From Mytilus californianus (Eukaryota > Mollusca > Bivalvia > Mytilida > Mytilidae), in assembly GCF_021869535.1 (NCBI RefSeq), contig NW_026262581.1:112682771-112746770 (forward strand): a DNA stretch of 64,000 bases, in the 5' to 3' direction. Shown here piece by piece: positions 48,165 to 60,600 of the stretch. Each line of letters opens with the position of its first letter. Position 1 is the stretch's first letter. The position numbers and the translations under genes were made by a program. Under the pieces are notes generated by a model that worked only from the letters and a program-made list of their open reading frames with translations, searched no databases and was not told the DNA's origin.

Positions 48165-48745
48165 TAAAATTGAACTGGAAACAGGGAATGTGTCAAAGAG
48201 ACAACAACAACCTGACCAAAGAGCAGAAAACAGCCCAAGACCACCAATGGGTCTTCACAGCGAGAAAATCCTGCACCCGGAGGCAGGCTTCAACTGGCCC
48301 CTAAACAAAAAGGTTTACTAGTTCAGCGAAAATGGACATCACACTAAACTCTGAAAAATTAAATGAATCAAAATTAAAAATAACATACACGACAAACAAA
48401 GGCCAGAAGTTCCTGACTAGGGACAGGCGCAAAAATGTGGGGTTAAACATGTTTTATGAGATCTCAACCCTCCCCTAGTATACCTCTAGTCAATGTAGAA
48501 AAAACAAACACACAGCAATACGCACAGTAAAACTCAGTTTAAAAGAAGTCTGAGTCCAATGTTAGAATAGGTAACAGAAGAAACTAAGTATACATTCTTT
48601 TTAGTGGCCAGCTGAAGCCCGCCTCTGGGTGCGGAATTTCCTCACTGTGTTGGAAGACCCATTGTTGGCCTTGGGCTATTTTCTGCTCTGGTTGGTTGTT
48701 GTCTCTGATGCATTCCCTGTTTCCATTCTCAATTTTAAAATGACA
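48165..48745. mobile_element. Fold-back element with ~130-bp inverted arms
   Basis: The left arm 48172-48300 (GGAAACAGGGAATGTG, GAGCAGAAAACAGCCCAAG, CAATGGGTCTTC) pairs with the right arm 48605-48742 (GAAGACCCATTG, CTATTTTCTGCTC, GCATTCCCTGTTTCC). The core contains CTGACTAGGGACAGGCGCAA and GGGTTAAACATGTTTTATGA. One arm alone is inserted in the SINE at 61690-61815. Non-coding. Confidence 0.8.
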
Positions 48746-48749
48746 ATGA

Positions 48750-50570
48750 CAAGATGCCTTATGGTGATATCTCCATTGTCCTTGACTGCATTTTCATGGT
48801 TAAGCAACTAATTAAAAAAAATATAGTTTGTCATGTGAAATACTCGCCTATGATGAGTAATAGGATAACTATATTTGGTTTAGATTTCGTGGTCTACTCC
48901 TTGTATGGAATGATTGTAAGGTGTACATGTCAATCTTGCACATTTCATCTGACCTTGACCTCATTTTCAAGGTTTATTGGTCAATGTTAAGTTTGTGGTT
49001 TCATCAGTTTAAATGATATTAGGCTATAGCTAGGGGTCAACTTTATTTGATGTATGATAGGACTGTAAAGTATACACATCTCTCTGGCAGGGTTGACTTA
49101 ACCCTGACCTCATTTTCATGGGTTATTAGTCAATGTTAAGTTTTCCTGATTAGGTCTCGTTCTCAGATACTATAATCTTTAGGTCAACTATATTTCATGT
49201 ATGGAATGATAGTGAGGTGTAATAAATGTCTGTATGAATGGGTTCTTCTTAACTTGACCTAATTTATGTCTTTTTTTCGTCACAGTATGCAAGACATGGG
49301 TATTGCTATCCTGCGACGATGTAAATTATTTGAATAAAGCTTTATATTTCAGAAGGTAGATTTGTCCATTGTCCTTGACCTCATTTTCATGGTTTAGTCA
49401 ACTTTAGTGACCGTGAAAAAAATTGGTTTTTTGTCATGTGAATTTCTCACTTATTATGAATATAAGGATAACTATATTTGGTATATGGGTTCTTTGCAAT
49501 GCCTACATGTCCTTTAGAAAGTGTTCACCTGACCTCGACCTCATTTCATGGATCAGTGATCAAAGTTACGTGATAAGGTCGGTTTCTCAAATACTGTAAG
49601 CAGTATTTCAACTATATGTGGTGTATGGAATGATTATAAAGGGTACATATAGGTCAGACAGGTTTCATCTGACCTTGACCTCATTTTCATGGTTCATTGG
49701 TAAATGTTAAGTTTTTGTGTTTTGGTTTGTTTTTTAAGTCCTATAATCAATATGTCAACTATGTTTAATGTATAGATTGAATGTAAGGTGTAAACGTTTG
49801 GTCTAGCCAGTATCATCTGACCTTGACCTTATTTTCATGGTTCATTGATCAATTTTAAGTTTTTGTGTTTTAATTGATTTTCAAATACTAATAGCAATAG
49901 GTCAGCTATGTTTGGAACAATTTTAAGGTGTTCATGTCTGTCTGGCAGGTGTTATACGACCTTGACCTAATTTTTTTGGTTCATTGGTCAACAAGTTTTC
50001 ATACTTTTGTAAGTTTATCAGATACTATAAGCAACAGGTCAACTATATTTGGTGTATGGAATGATTGCAAGATGTATATGTCTGTCTGCCCTGGAACATC
50101 TGACCATGACCTCATTATTTTAGAACATTGATAATGTTAAGTTTATGTGATACTTGTAGTAAAACCTTCATGTTACAGACTTTCAACATAAATTCAATGA
50201 TAAGTAAAACAGGCGAGACATTTCAGTGTGTGCACTCTCATCTTTGATCATTGGTCAATGTTAAGTTTATTGTGATTAGTTCCATTTCTTAGATACTAAA
50301 AGTTGTAAGTCAACTTAATTTGACTAATGGAATGATTGTAAGTTGTACACTTTTGTCCATTCATCTTAAGTTGACCTTATTTTCATTGTTTATTGGTCAA
50401 CATGAATTTTTGGTTGCACCCTTTTCTCAACAAGCAAGAGGTAAACAATTTTTTAGTAGGGAAAAGCGTTCATCTTGCAGGATCTGTATGACCTTGATCT
50501 TAAAGATTTTCAACATCAAATTCAATGATGATTAGAAAAGCAGGCGAGACTTCTTCGAGTGAGCACCATT
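48750..50570 (+). repeat. Long ~150-bp TGACCTTGACCTC tandem array
   Basis: About eleven diverged units with GACCTTGACCTCATTTTCAT, TTGGTCAATGTTAAGTTT, TATAAGCAATAGGTCAACTA and TTTGGTGTATGGAATGATTG. It ends with GGCGAGACATTTCAGTGTGT-type blocks at 50211 and 50540. It is the largest of the three arrays. Confidence 0.88.
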
Positions 50571-51548
50571 GTTTTTTTCTCACCTGCAAAAATTCTAAAA
50601 AAAATCCAAGATAAAGGGATTCTAGTCCAACAGTGACTGTAAACTTTTTATTAAACTTTATATATCAGATGCCTAATAGTCTGGCATTTGACCTTATTTC
50701 ATGGTTTTGTGACAGCATAAACTTCATCATTTACTTTTTTTATCATAAGATTATATTCTGTTATTTAGACTAATAGGAAAATTGGATTTAGAGTTTTGCC
50801 TGTACAATTTCAATAACAAACATGGCAGAGTAAAACATTGAAATTTTCCTATTTCTTGCTTTAAGTACTCCATAATTTACAACCCTGCCCTGCAATTTTA
50901 ATTTTTGGAGTGTGGAGACGGTGGACAATACACAGCCAAATTCAGTTACTTAAAAGGAGTTATCTGATAATTTTGGTGCAGATATGAAGATAGGTAGATC
51001 TTGCCATTCGTAGCCTTTTTGTACTGTTGAATTTTCTCTTGTCTATTGTGGTTTTCAAGATATGAGACAATTAATGCATTTTACCTCTATGTTCTACTTT
51101 TAGCCATGTAGGTGGCAGGAACAAAAATCAAAAACTTTTAGACTAGATACCTTCAGACTAAATTTGTCTAGTGGTTTCAGAGAAGATTTTTTTTTAAAAG
51201 TTAACAACAACGATAGTGACATAAGCCAAGTGATGCCAATAGCTCATAGGGCCAGTTGAGCTAATTAAACAACTGATAAAGACTCATTAGAAAAGGTTTT
51301 TTTCAGGGTTGGCCAGATATCATAAATGTTGCAGATTGCAGGGCCAAAATTTGTGACTTAACTTTCATTAGGTGCTGAGGTGTCTTTTATAACTCCCTGC
51401 CTAAGATACATGTATATAATACAATGAATTGATGCTAGCCTAAATTAACTCAAGTCAGTGACTGAATAACCAAGTAAAAGAGTTAAAAGTGTTATAATTT
51501 TTTGTATATTTTAATTATGAGGTAAATAATTCATGCACCAATAGTCAA
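50571..51548. other. Flank between array and RTEL1-like 3' end
   Basis: No exon seen. TTTAAT at 51510-51515 reads ATTAAA on the minus strand, about 35 bases past the RTEL1-like stop codon. It is a possible polyadenylation signal. Confidence 0.4.
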
Positions 51549-51635
51549 TCATTCTAGTTCAGGTCCAGCAAAATATTTTGCAGTGAGGTGTCTTCTTCTA
51601 ACTGGCTGTTTGCAAACTGGACAAACTTTGCTAGT
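51549..51635 (-). CDS. RTEL1: RTEL1-like last exon, RING part 2
   Basis: TSKVCPVCKQPVRRRHLTAK and the end YFAGPELE, TGA at 51549-51551. The final C-x2-C completes a C3HC4 RING; the tail is like vertebrate '...MCPAC...KQ...VFWPEP'. Acceptor ATATTTTCAG. Confidence 0.92.
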   Translation of the reverse strand, partial: TSKVCPVCKQPVRRRHLTAKYFAGPELE

Positions 51636-54600
51636 CTGAAAATATAAACTTCATGGTCAGTGTCATTTGGTGGAAAGATACTCAAGGCAATAACCCAGTA
51701 ATCTGTGAAGCTTATAGTCATTCACATGCAGTACATCAATTGTTTGAATGTATAATGGTACAATATCTAATTCTGGATAGGACCATGGTCTATTGTTAAA
51801 ACATATTCATGTGATGGACAGAGCTTACCTCTTGATTTGAATGTGGTCAGGGCCGTAACTAGCCTCTTTTAAAAGTGAGGCCAAATATATTAGCCGAGCG
51901 AAGCGAGGTGAAAAAAATTTCGGTGAGGGGTCATGGCCCCTAGAAGCTCTGGAAAAAATGACGCAAAATTGTGCATTCTGAGCGTTTCTCGGACCCGTTC
52001 TTAATCTGAAACGCAAGTTTTGTTTTAATTATGTTTTCGACAATATTCTGGTCTCGAAGCAAAATATATAGATTCATTGTAAGACTAAGTGTTTAGGGAC
52101 AACATCAAAAGTCCGATAAGTAGGATAAAGCAAAAATCGTATTTCACATAATTAAGTGTGTGGCTGCTGTTTTTTTGTTTTTTTAATTGAGTTTCGGCTT
52201 GCAGAAAACGTATTATACCTGTCAATTATTTTTTTTTTCAAATCAAGTTAAGAGGGCACTGATTATCATTTATTTAACTATGTGAATTCAGATTTTATAA
52301 CGCATTTCAATTACAACTTGATGTAGTTCCTAACTGGGATAAAAGGGTACACTCAGGGTAGACTCAGGAAAACTGTTCTTAGACCTCATTGCTACATTTT
52401 ATACCGGCTAATTAATGTCGGATCTGTCTGTTCTGGTCTTGTATTGTGTTTATACTTTGGTGTATTTTTTTGTGACTTTGAAATTTATTCACAGTACAAT
52501 ACTTTAAGTACCGCTTAAGTCGAGGCTAGGGGCTGTCTTGGACTTGTTGTAGGGTATGAATGATTCTTCCATTGTTGAAGACCCTCAAGCGACTGTCAAG
52601 ATGAAGAACAGGAATAAAAACCCTGTTCACTGATAATTTGTACTTTTTCTATGTTGTGTGTGCGATTTTGTCCCATGCACATTTACTCCATATCCCTTTA
52701 TTTTCTATTTAAGGACCTGAACACGGCTTAATGCAAGTTTAGCCCTTCAATGTAAAAGGTCGTATGGCAATACATGATTTTTCTTTTTAAATGATTTGAT
52801 TCCGGGAGATTGGTTGCCTCACTTTAATTTAACCCATGTTAGCTTTTTAGTTTTATTTACAGAAAAGAGAGCCAGTCTTGTATTCTTTAATATAAAGTTT
52901 AATTTTCCATGAAAAAAAACGACCAATTTTTCTATGTCCGGTAGCATCGAATATTCTCAAAACCAATTTTTCGAACAATATCTGGACATTGCTGGACATG
53001 CAACATTGCCAAACCACACAACCTTTCACCCGTTATTGTTGATCTTTCCCAAGTCTTAAGTCTACTCAAAGCAGAGAATGAACGTTTACAACATACAGAT
53101 GCTACGAGAAGAATCAAAAACAGCTTAGTATTGGACAACTGAAGTGTTAGTCATAAAGATTGATTGATTGATTGGTGTTCGCTTAACGCCGCCGCAGAAC
53201 AAAAAAAGCGAGAGCTAATTTCAAATATTTTTACAATTAAAAGTAGTTTTTTAAAATTAGACAAAAGGTCCTTAAATATAATAAAACTCAAGTTTAAAAC
53301 AAAATTAATAAATTGAATTTACAAAGGAAATTCAACACTAAGACAATAGTCATAAAGAAGGGCAATAAACGAACAAAAGACAAACCCGGTAACAGATAAG
53401 ACACATAACGACAAATAATAGACCATCAACACTGAAAACTAAAAATAAATGAGGAACGTGGATCCCGAAAAACAGAACAGAACTTGCATCTTGCAAGACA
53501 CTCGCCGTGAAAAAAATTTGATATGAAGACAAGCTTTTGTTTCAACTTATCATTTTTTTTTCGAAATTTTCAACATGAGGCATTTGCCTCAATGTAGTTA
53601 CGGCCCTGGTGGTCTAAGATAATTATGTATGAAACTAAGTACCTTTTGTACATTCAATGACAAAAATGTTCTAAACATGGGAAACCAGAAAAAAAAATGA
53701 TCATAATTGGTAACAAATAAGAGGTGCACATTTTAAATGTGTGCAATCAATGTGCAAAGTTTGAATGACACTGAAGGAATACTATTAGAGATACACATGG
53801 TACAAACTAGGTATCCTCTGTGTGTTTTGGATGGAGTGGATCAATAATAGATCTGATCTAATAACCTCTAGAAATGCAAATAAAAATAGGCAAAATATGT
53901 GTCAATATTGTCAATTAATCACCAATAACTTGATAACTGTAAATCTTATAATCAGATTTATGGTAGATAAGACATGAAAATTAAACTTTTCTAGTGATTT
54001 TTACATAAAATGGTATTGATTTACTAGTAATTAACATATGTTTTTTTATATAGCAATAAACATTTCATTGTATTAAAATCATCTATCATAGTCTTACTAA
54101 AAATGTAAAGTGAAAGAAAAAAATGTTAACAGGAAAAAATAAGCATATCGTAGGCTGCAAAATAGCAATTTTCATACATCACTCAAACTTTATATGATTT
54201 GGGTTTTTTTACCACTTGCTAAAACTTACATCAAAAGCTGTTCTCCAACAAGGAAAACAACAGATATGTCCACATCCTGCTTCAAATGGTCTTTCTGCAT
54301 TTTTTTGGCAGCATTCACAATTATATCCTATAAGTATAAAACATTTGTTCTCTGTATCATTGTTAAGGTTTTATGATAGTATTTTTTTTGTAATGCAGGT
54401 AATGCAACACTTTACATATGAGGCCTTCATAAGCTTGTCATATGCTGGAAGTTTATACTTATCTATGGTGTCCATGTGGTGAGTCAGTTGCTAGTTTTTA
54501 TTCTATACATTTGGGATATTTTCTTCTTTAAATCTACCCCAAATCTTTTCATTTTCATTATAACACGAACTGTATAAATAATAAAACTTATTTCAATTTT

Positions 54601-57600
54601 CAATAATATTTTTATTATCACAATTCTACATGCAATCAAATGATTTTTTTCCTTTTGTTGTTACAGATTAACAATAATAATCTGTGCACATTAATCCCTG
54701 TATGTCTGTTGTTAAATATTACCTTTTAGTGTATTGTCCCATACATTCTACATGTACACAAAAAATGGCAAGTTTTAAGATGTGTTAAAGGTTTTAAGGA
54801 AATAAAACCACGGAATCTTGAGCTATTGTACAAGTGTGTAGTAAATAAACCTTCCATGATGGACAGATTTAAACTGCTATATTATGTAAATGTCAGTTAA
54901 TCTTAAACCAACAAAGATACAACAGAGAATGACCTTGGTATAGAATAAGTTTATACTTATTTTAGTTTTTTTCTTTCATTATAAGAACATTGTCGCTAGT
55001 TTGGTGATTGTTTAATAGCATACAATAACAATATCTGAAATCCATAAACGTTTATATAGTAACACAAGTCTACAAGTGTATATTTACCTGATGGATATTT
55101 ACTTGGACAAGTTATGTCATCAGCCTTTACAATAACATTGCTATCATGCTTCCGAGATGGTGAACATGGTTCTGTTTCTTCAAATAAATCCTCTGAACTT
55201 TGATTTAGATAGTCTGATTGTTTTACTGATGAGGATGGCACATTTTCTACATTGTTTTTAGTCAAAGGACAGTTCTCACTTTGAATAGTGTTATTTGATA
55301 CATTAACTTCCTTAGGTAAGTTTACTGCTATTTGTTTTGCTGTATTAGAAGCTTCAGGTAAACTGCTTAAATTTGTATGGATAGTTTTCTGTCGTTTATC
55401 TGCATTACCTAGATAAGATATTTAAATTCAGTCAAGACCATAAATAATATCATACAATATATTCAAGTAAAGCAAGATTTTGAATCCATGGAGTTTCACT
55501 CAGCAGAGTTAAAAATGCATGTTTTTTGTGACAAATAGATTTTCAATAGATTTTCATTGAAGTTATATGTTCATGAGTTTCTTATGATATTGCCATAAAC
55601 ATTATCACATACAGAAGTAAAAATAACAATTGGCATTAAATAACTTCCACTAGACCTAATATTAATCTTTTACTTTTCAAGAAAGAGTTGGAATAAACTG
55701 TTAAAAAAAGAGGTATGTCTCATCTGTGTAGCATGTCATCTATACAAAAGTTTCAGTCAATGGATCATGACTAGAGAGGTGAGCCAATAATCTCCATGGA
55801 AATGAAATGTCATGACTAGAGAGGTGAGCCAATAATCTCCTTGGAAATGAAATGTCATGACTAGAGAGGTGAGCCAATAATCTCCATGGAAATGAAATGT
55901 CATGACTAGAGAGGTGAGCCAATAATCTCCATGGAAATGAAATGTCATGACTAGAGAGGTGAGCCAATAACCTCCATGGAAATGAAATGTCATGACTAGA
56001 GAGGTGAGCCAATAACCTCCATGGAAATGAAATGTCATGACTAGAGAGGTGAGCCAATAACCTCCATGGAAATGAAATGTCATGACTAGAGAGGTGAGCC
56101 AATAATCTCCATGGAAATGAAATGTCATGACTAGAGAGGTGAGCCAATAATCTCCATGGAAATGAAATGTCATGACTAGAGAGGTGAGCCAATAATCTCC
56201 ATGGAAATGAAATGTCATGACTAGAGAGGTGAGCCAATAACCTCCATGGAAATGAAATGTCATGACTAGAGAGGTGAGCCAATAATCTCCATGGAAATGA
56301 AATGTCATGACTAGAGAGGTGAGCCAATAATCTCCATGGAAATGAAATGTGCCAATAGTAATACAACTGCATGCAAAATATCATGGACTTATTATTTTTT
56401 TGGAAACTGATCTTCTTACTAATATGTAACTGTCAACTAGTTCTGAACATCTCAGTGTACACAAGATATGAACTTTGATGTAATTTTTTACTGAAGTCCG
56501 TAAAGCATGAAAAAGATATCCTTTATTTGCTAAGATACTGACCAACTTTCTTAAATGTGCATTCAATGAATATTAAATCAACCTAAACCTTATTGTACAT
56601 GATACGTAAACTTTGAAAATGCTAAAAAATTTTCCAAAGTTTTATTTTGCTGTTGCTTTTTCTATATCAATTATTTTTTTCTAATTTTGCATTTGTTTTT
56701 GTTTTTTCTAATTTTGCATTTGTTTTTTTTTTCTTTTTTCTTCATACATGAATATTCAAAATTCAATATTTAATTAACTGGTACAGTAAATTCCGAATGC
56801 AAAGTGTCTTCCCCAAGTTTTATTTTGCTGTTGTGTTTCCTATTTAAAATTTTGTTATTGTTTCTTTGTTGTTTATCAGTAAAAAAAAACACACATTAAG
56901 ATATTGTACCAAGAATTTGATATTCCTAAAATATTGCTCACATGAGTTATCTGTATGTAGCCTCTTTCTGAGAATGGAATCTTCTGGTCGGTAACCACAC
57001 CCAGTTCCTGTTATACTTTTACACAGCTTGTCATATTCACATTTATCTTTAGGTCTCACAAAACGATAAAATTCTGGAAAAAGTATAAAGTCAATATGAA
57101 TACAGGAATTAATAAACAGCTGCGCCATGAGCGCATGATACGCCCATCGTCTTGTGTGTGAATTTTTATGCAATAAGCATAAATAGTTTCTGACATACGG
57201 CGTGACATGCGAAAACCCCCTTTTTTTTTTACAAAAAACTCAATATCTCTAAAATAAATTTTGAATCAAAACCAAAATGTATACAGATCTTTAGATTAAT
57301 ATAACTAAGAAGTGTGTAAAATTTTAAGCAATAATCATAAATCATTTTTGAGATACGGCGCGACATGTGAAAAAAAAACACACACCTGTTTTAGTTACTA
57401 AGTCCCGTAACTCAAAAAGTTTTAATGTTATTTTCACCAAAAAGTATACAGATTGTTTGACCATCATAAGAAACAACTATGTGAAGTTTCATGAAATTTG
57501 GATAAGTCATTCTCAAGTTACGGTGCGACATGTTTACACCGGACAGACAGACGGACGGACACTGGACATTTGTATACCATAATATGTCCCGTCAAAAATT

Positions 57601-60600
57601 GACGGGCGTATAAAAAATAATGCATTGGATTTTGCTTTCATATCAAAGCTAAATAAACAAAAGTCTGGTTATTTGCTACAATTTGTCATAAATAAGAAAA
57701 TAAAAGTAATACCAAGACCTCCTCCAATGTGGATGTAAAGTTACTATATAAATAATCTTTAATAAAATGTAGTTTCACACTCTTTCCCAGATCATATTTT
57801 ATATTAAATTTTATACTCATTCTTTAAATGTACATTTTAATGACACTCCTATCTCAGGCGTTTGTCAGGGTGGAATTCTTTTCTAAGCTTTAACCAACCA
57901 GATACAATATTATTGGTAATAGGGGTTTTCCTGTAATTATCAACAACAAATAGAGGAATTTGAAAACAAAGTAAATACACATTGGAACATACAATCATGA
58001 AAGTGTTTGTCAGATTACTTCTTTTAAAAATTAAATATGAAAATAAATATTCAATTTATAGTCTAGCATTATATATATAGAATACATGTGTTTATTTGCA
58101 GAACATTGCACATGTACAAATTGTCTTATCATCAAACATCAGAGATCCTACATGTAAAGTGTTCTGGTGAACATGGGCATACTTATATCTGTATAAAATT
58201 GCATATGGGTGTTTTCCTTTTGATTTCATTAACGGATAAAATGACATAGGGTTGGCACATTAAAATAGGGTTGGTCTGTCAATTGTACACATTTTTTTGT
58301 CTAATGAAGGTGCCGAAATTAAAATGTACATGTATGTTCATTCTCTGAAGTCTGGAAAGAGATTTGGTGTATGTGTATAAATAAACAAGAGTTAAAAAGA
58401 GCAATATATAGTGTATGATATCCTATGACAAATTTGTTAACAGTATCAAAATTATAAATATTTTGATGATTAAATATGTTATCAAAATACTCTAGTTTAA
58501 GTCAATATATTGCTAATGGTTGGTAACCACATAGAGCCTCATATATTCCAAATCATTGTCTTATGTACTGGGTAGGTAAAGGAATGTATAAATAGATTGA
58601 TGTTTAACATTCAGAGGCAAATATTACATGCATATCATGATGAAAACATTTAATGTTAATGTGAAATGGATATGAACCCTACTTTGTACTAGACCAACAT
58701 ACTGAGCCAGATTTATAACATGCTAGTTTACATGCAAAAGTCAGAAATAGCATCCTACTCAGACATATTAACCAGAAACCAAGCCAACCAGTCTTCTCTT
58801 TCTCCTAAATGCTGCATGCTTTGTGGAGAAGCAGAATATACCATTTTTTCAAGTCTTTGGTTTGGCCCAGTATAGGATTGAATCCACAACCTTACTCACT
58901 TGAGGTTAGCACACTTTTAGAGACCAATGAATCCATAGGAACTCAATGCTGAATGTTATATTTTAACAAACCTCTAAAGAAAGGATAAAGCTGACTGTCT
59001 TCTGTAAAAACCCCAACTAAAACTGGAGTCAACTGTTGAAAATCTCCAATCTTCTTATAATCTACTAATGCCTTTGAAAACATCTTGTATCTTTCACCAT
59101 ATAACACTCTTTTTACCTGAAAACAAAGTTAAGTCCAATTTGCCACATAATAAAAAAATGTTTCTGTAACTCAATTAAATATAAAAAAATAAGGAGAATA
59201 TATGAATAAATTATTCATTTCAATACAATTACTAGAAGGACAAAAATGTTAAGTAAAAGCAGGAAACATTCCCCACTTAACTTCATTACTAAAGCTGCAA
59301 AAAAGGGACTAGAGGCTCCCAGGAGACTGAATTGCTTGTCTTGCATCAATTCCTAATGTTAAATGCAAGAAAGCCTTTTAAGCCTCTTAGTAATTACAAG
59401 TTTATACAGAAATGAACTAATTTCAATAATGGCTTGTAAAATATAAAATTGCTTCATGAAACAAGATAAAACAATATTCAAGTTCTTGTCCAAAGTAACA
59501 AACCTCTTTAGTAGTTGTCATATCTTATTGCTATTGTTATTTGGAGAATTTTTTGTTTGCAGATTTATCTTATTGCTTTTGTTATTTGGAGAATTTTTTG
59601 TTTGCAGATTTATTCAGAACTTGTTTTTAGAATGGACTAAAAGAGCTTGATAATTTGAAGACACCTGTCTATTGTTGAAGACTGTATAGTGACCTTTAGA
59701 TGTTTTTTTGGTTATTCATGTCATTTGGTTACTGTCTCATTGACGTAAACCCCACATCTCCTTCATGCATACAAAAAGTTATGGCATCATGGGACATTTT
59801 GTTCATACAATGGTTAGTTTCAATGTTGGCATTAAAAGTACAACATCATCTCATCACAATACACCAGGAAAAATATTTTCTTAAAAGTTACAATTATAAC
59901 TTTAAAATTTATCAAATGTTACTGTGGTAATGTATTTTTTGGCAATTTGGAAATGCTAATGACTTAGAACATAAAAGTCCTTCTATCCTTTTTCCTTCAC
60001 ATTGATTTAGTACTATCATTTGGTACATTTTATTGATGTCCCATTAATCTCAATGCCATAAATCTTGTAAAAATAATTCAGATTTGTCAATTCTTTTTTT
60101 TGGCTCCAACTTTCAAATGAGAGATTTGTAAGTTTATGGACTATTGTGGTGTGACCATACACAAACCTCAGCTATATAAGACTCAGCTGTTTGTAAATGA
60201 TTAGATTTTACTGTTGATGGTATGTCATCTAGAATGTCAGCAGCAGAACTCTTACTATCTGTTTCCCCTCTTTTCTGAAATTAAAAGATCAAATTTCACT
60301 GTAAATTCAAACTCCACATTTGTGATAAAAAAGAGCAATATTTTTACCAAATTCAGTTATTAGTTTTTAAGGGGTACCTAATTAGAAAATGAAAGACTGA
60401 TAAGACCATGGACGAAATAGAGCTTTAAATGACATAAACCAGGTATAAACTAGAACTGTGAGTGAACTCACAAAAGGATAGCCTACCCTACTTGCATGAG
60501 ACTATTACCACATATTGTAAATATTGAAGTAAATAATTTTGATTATCTCCCTTTTAAATTGCAGGACCAGTACTATATTCCGTTATTCAATTTCTGAGGT

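Noticed and set aside
55766-56350. CRISPR-like array
   Set aside because: Repeats are directly adjacent, without unique spacers, and the genome is eukaryotic.
55740-56384. Long open frames (up to 214 codons) on the minus strand
   Set aside because: They are produced by the 45-bp minisatellite, whose length is a multiple of three. Two overlapping frames are open at once, and the region is a spliced-out intron of the RTEL1-like gene.
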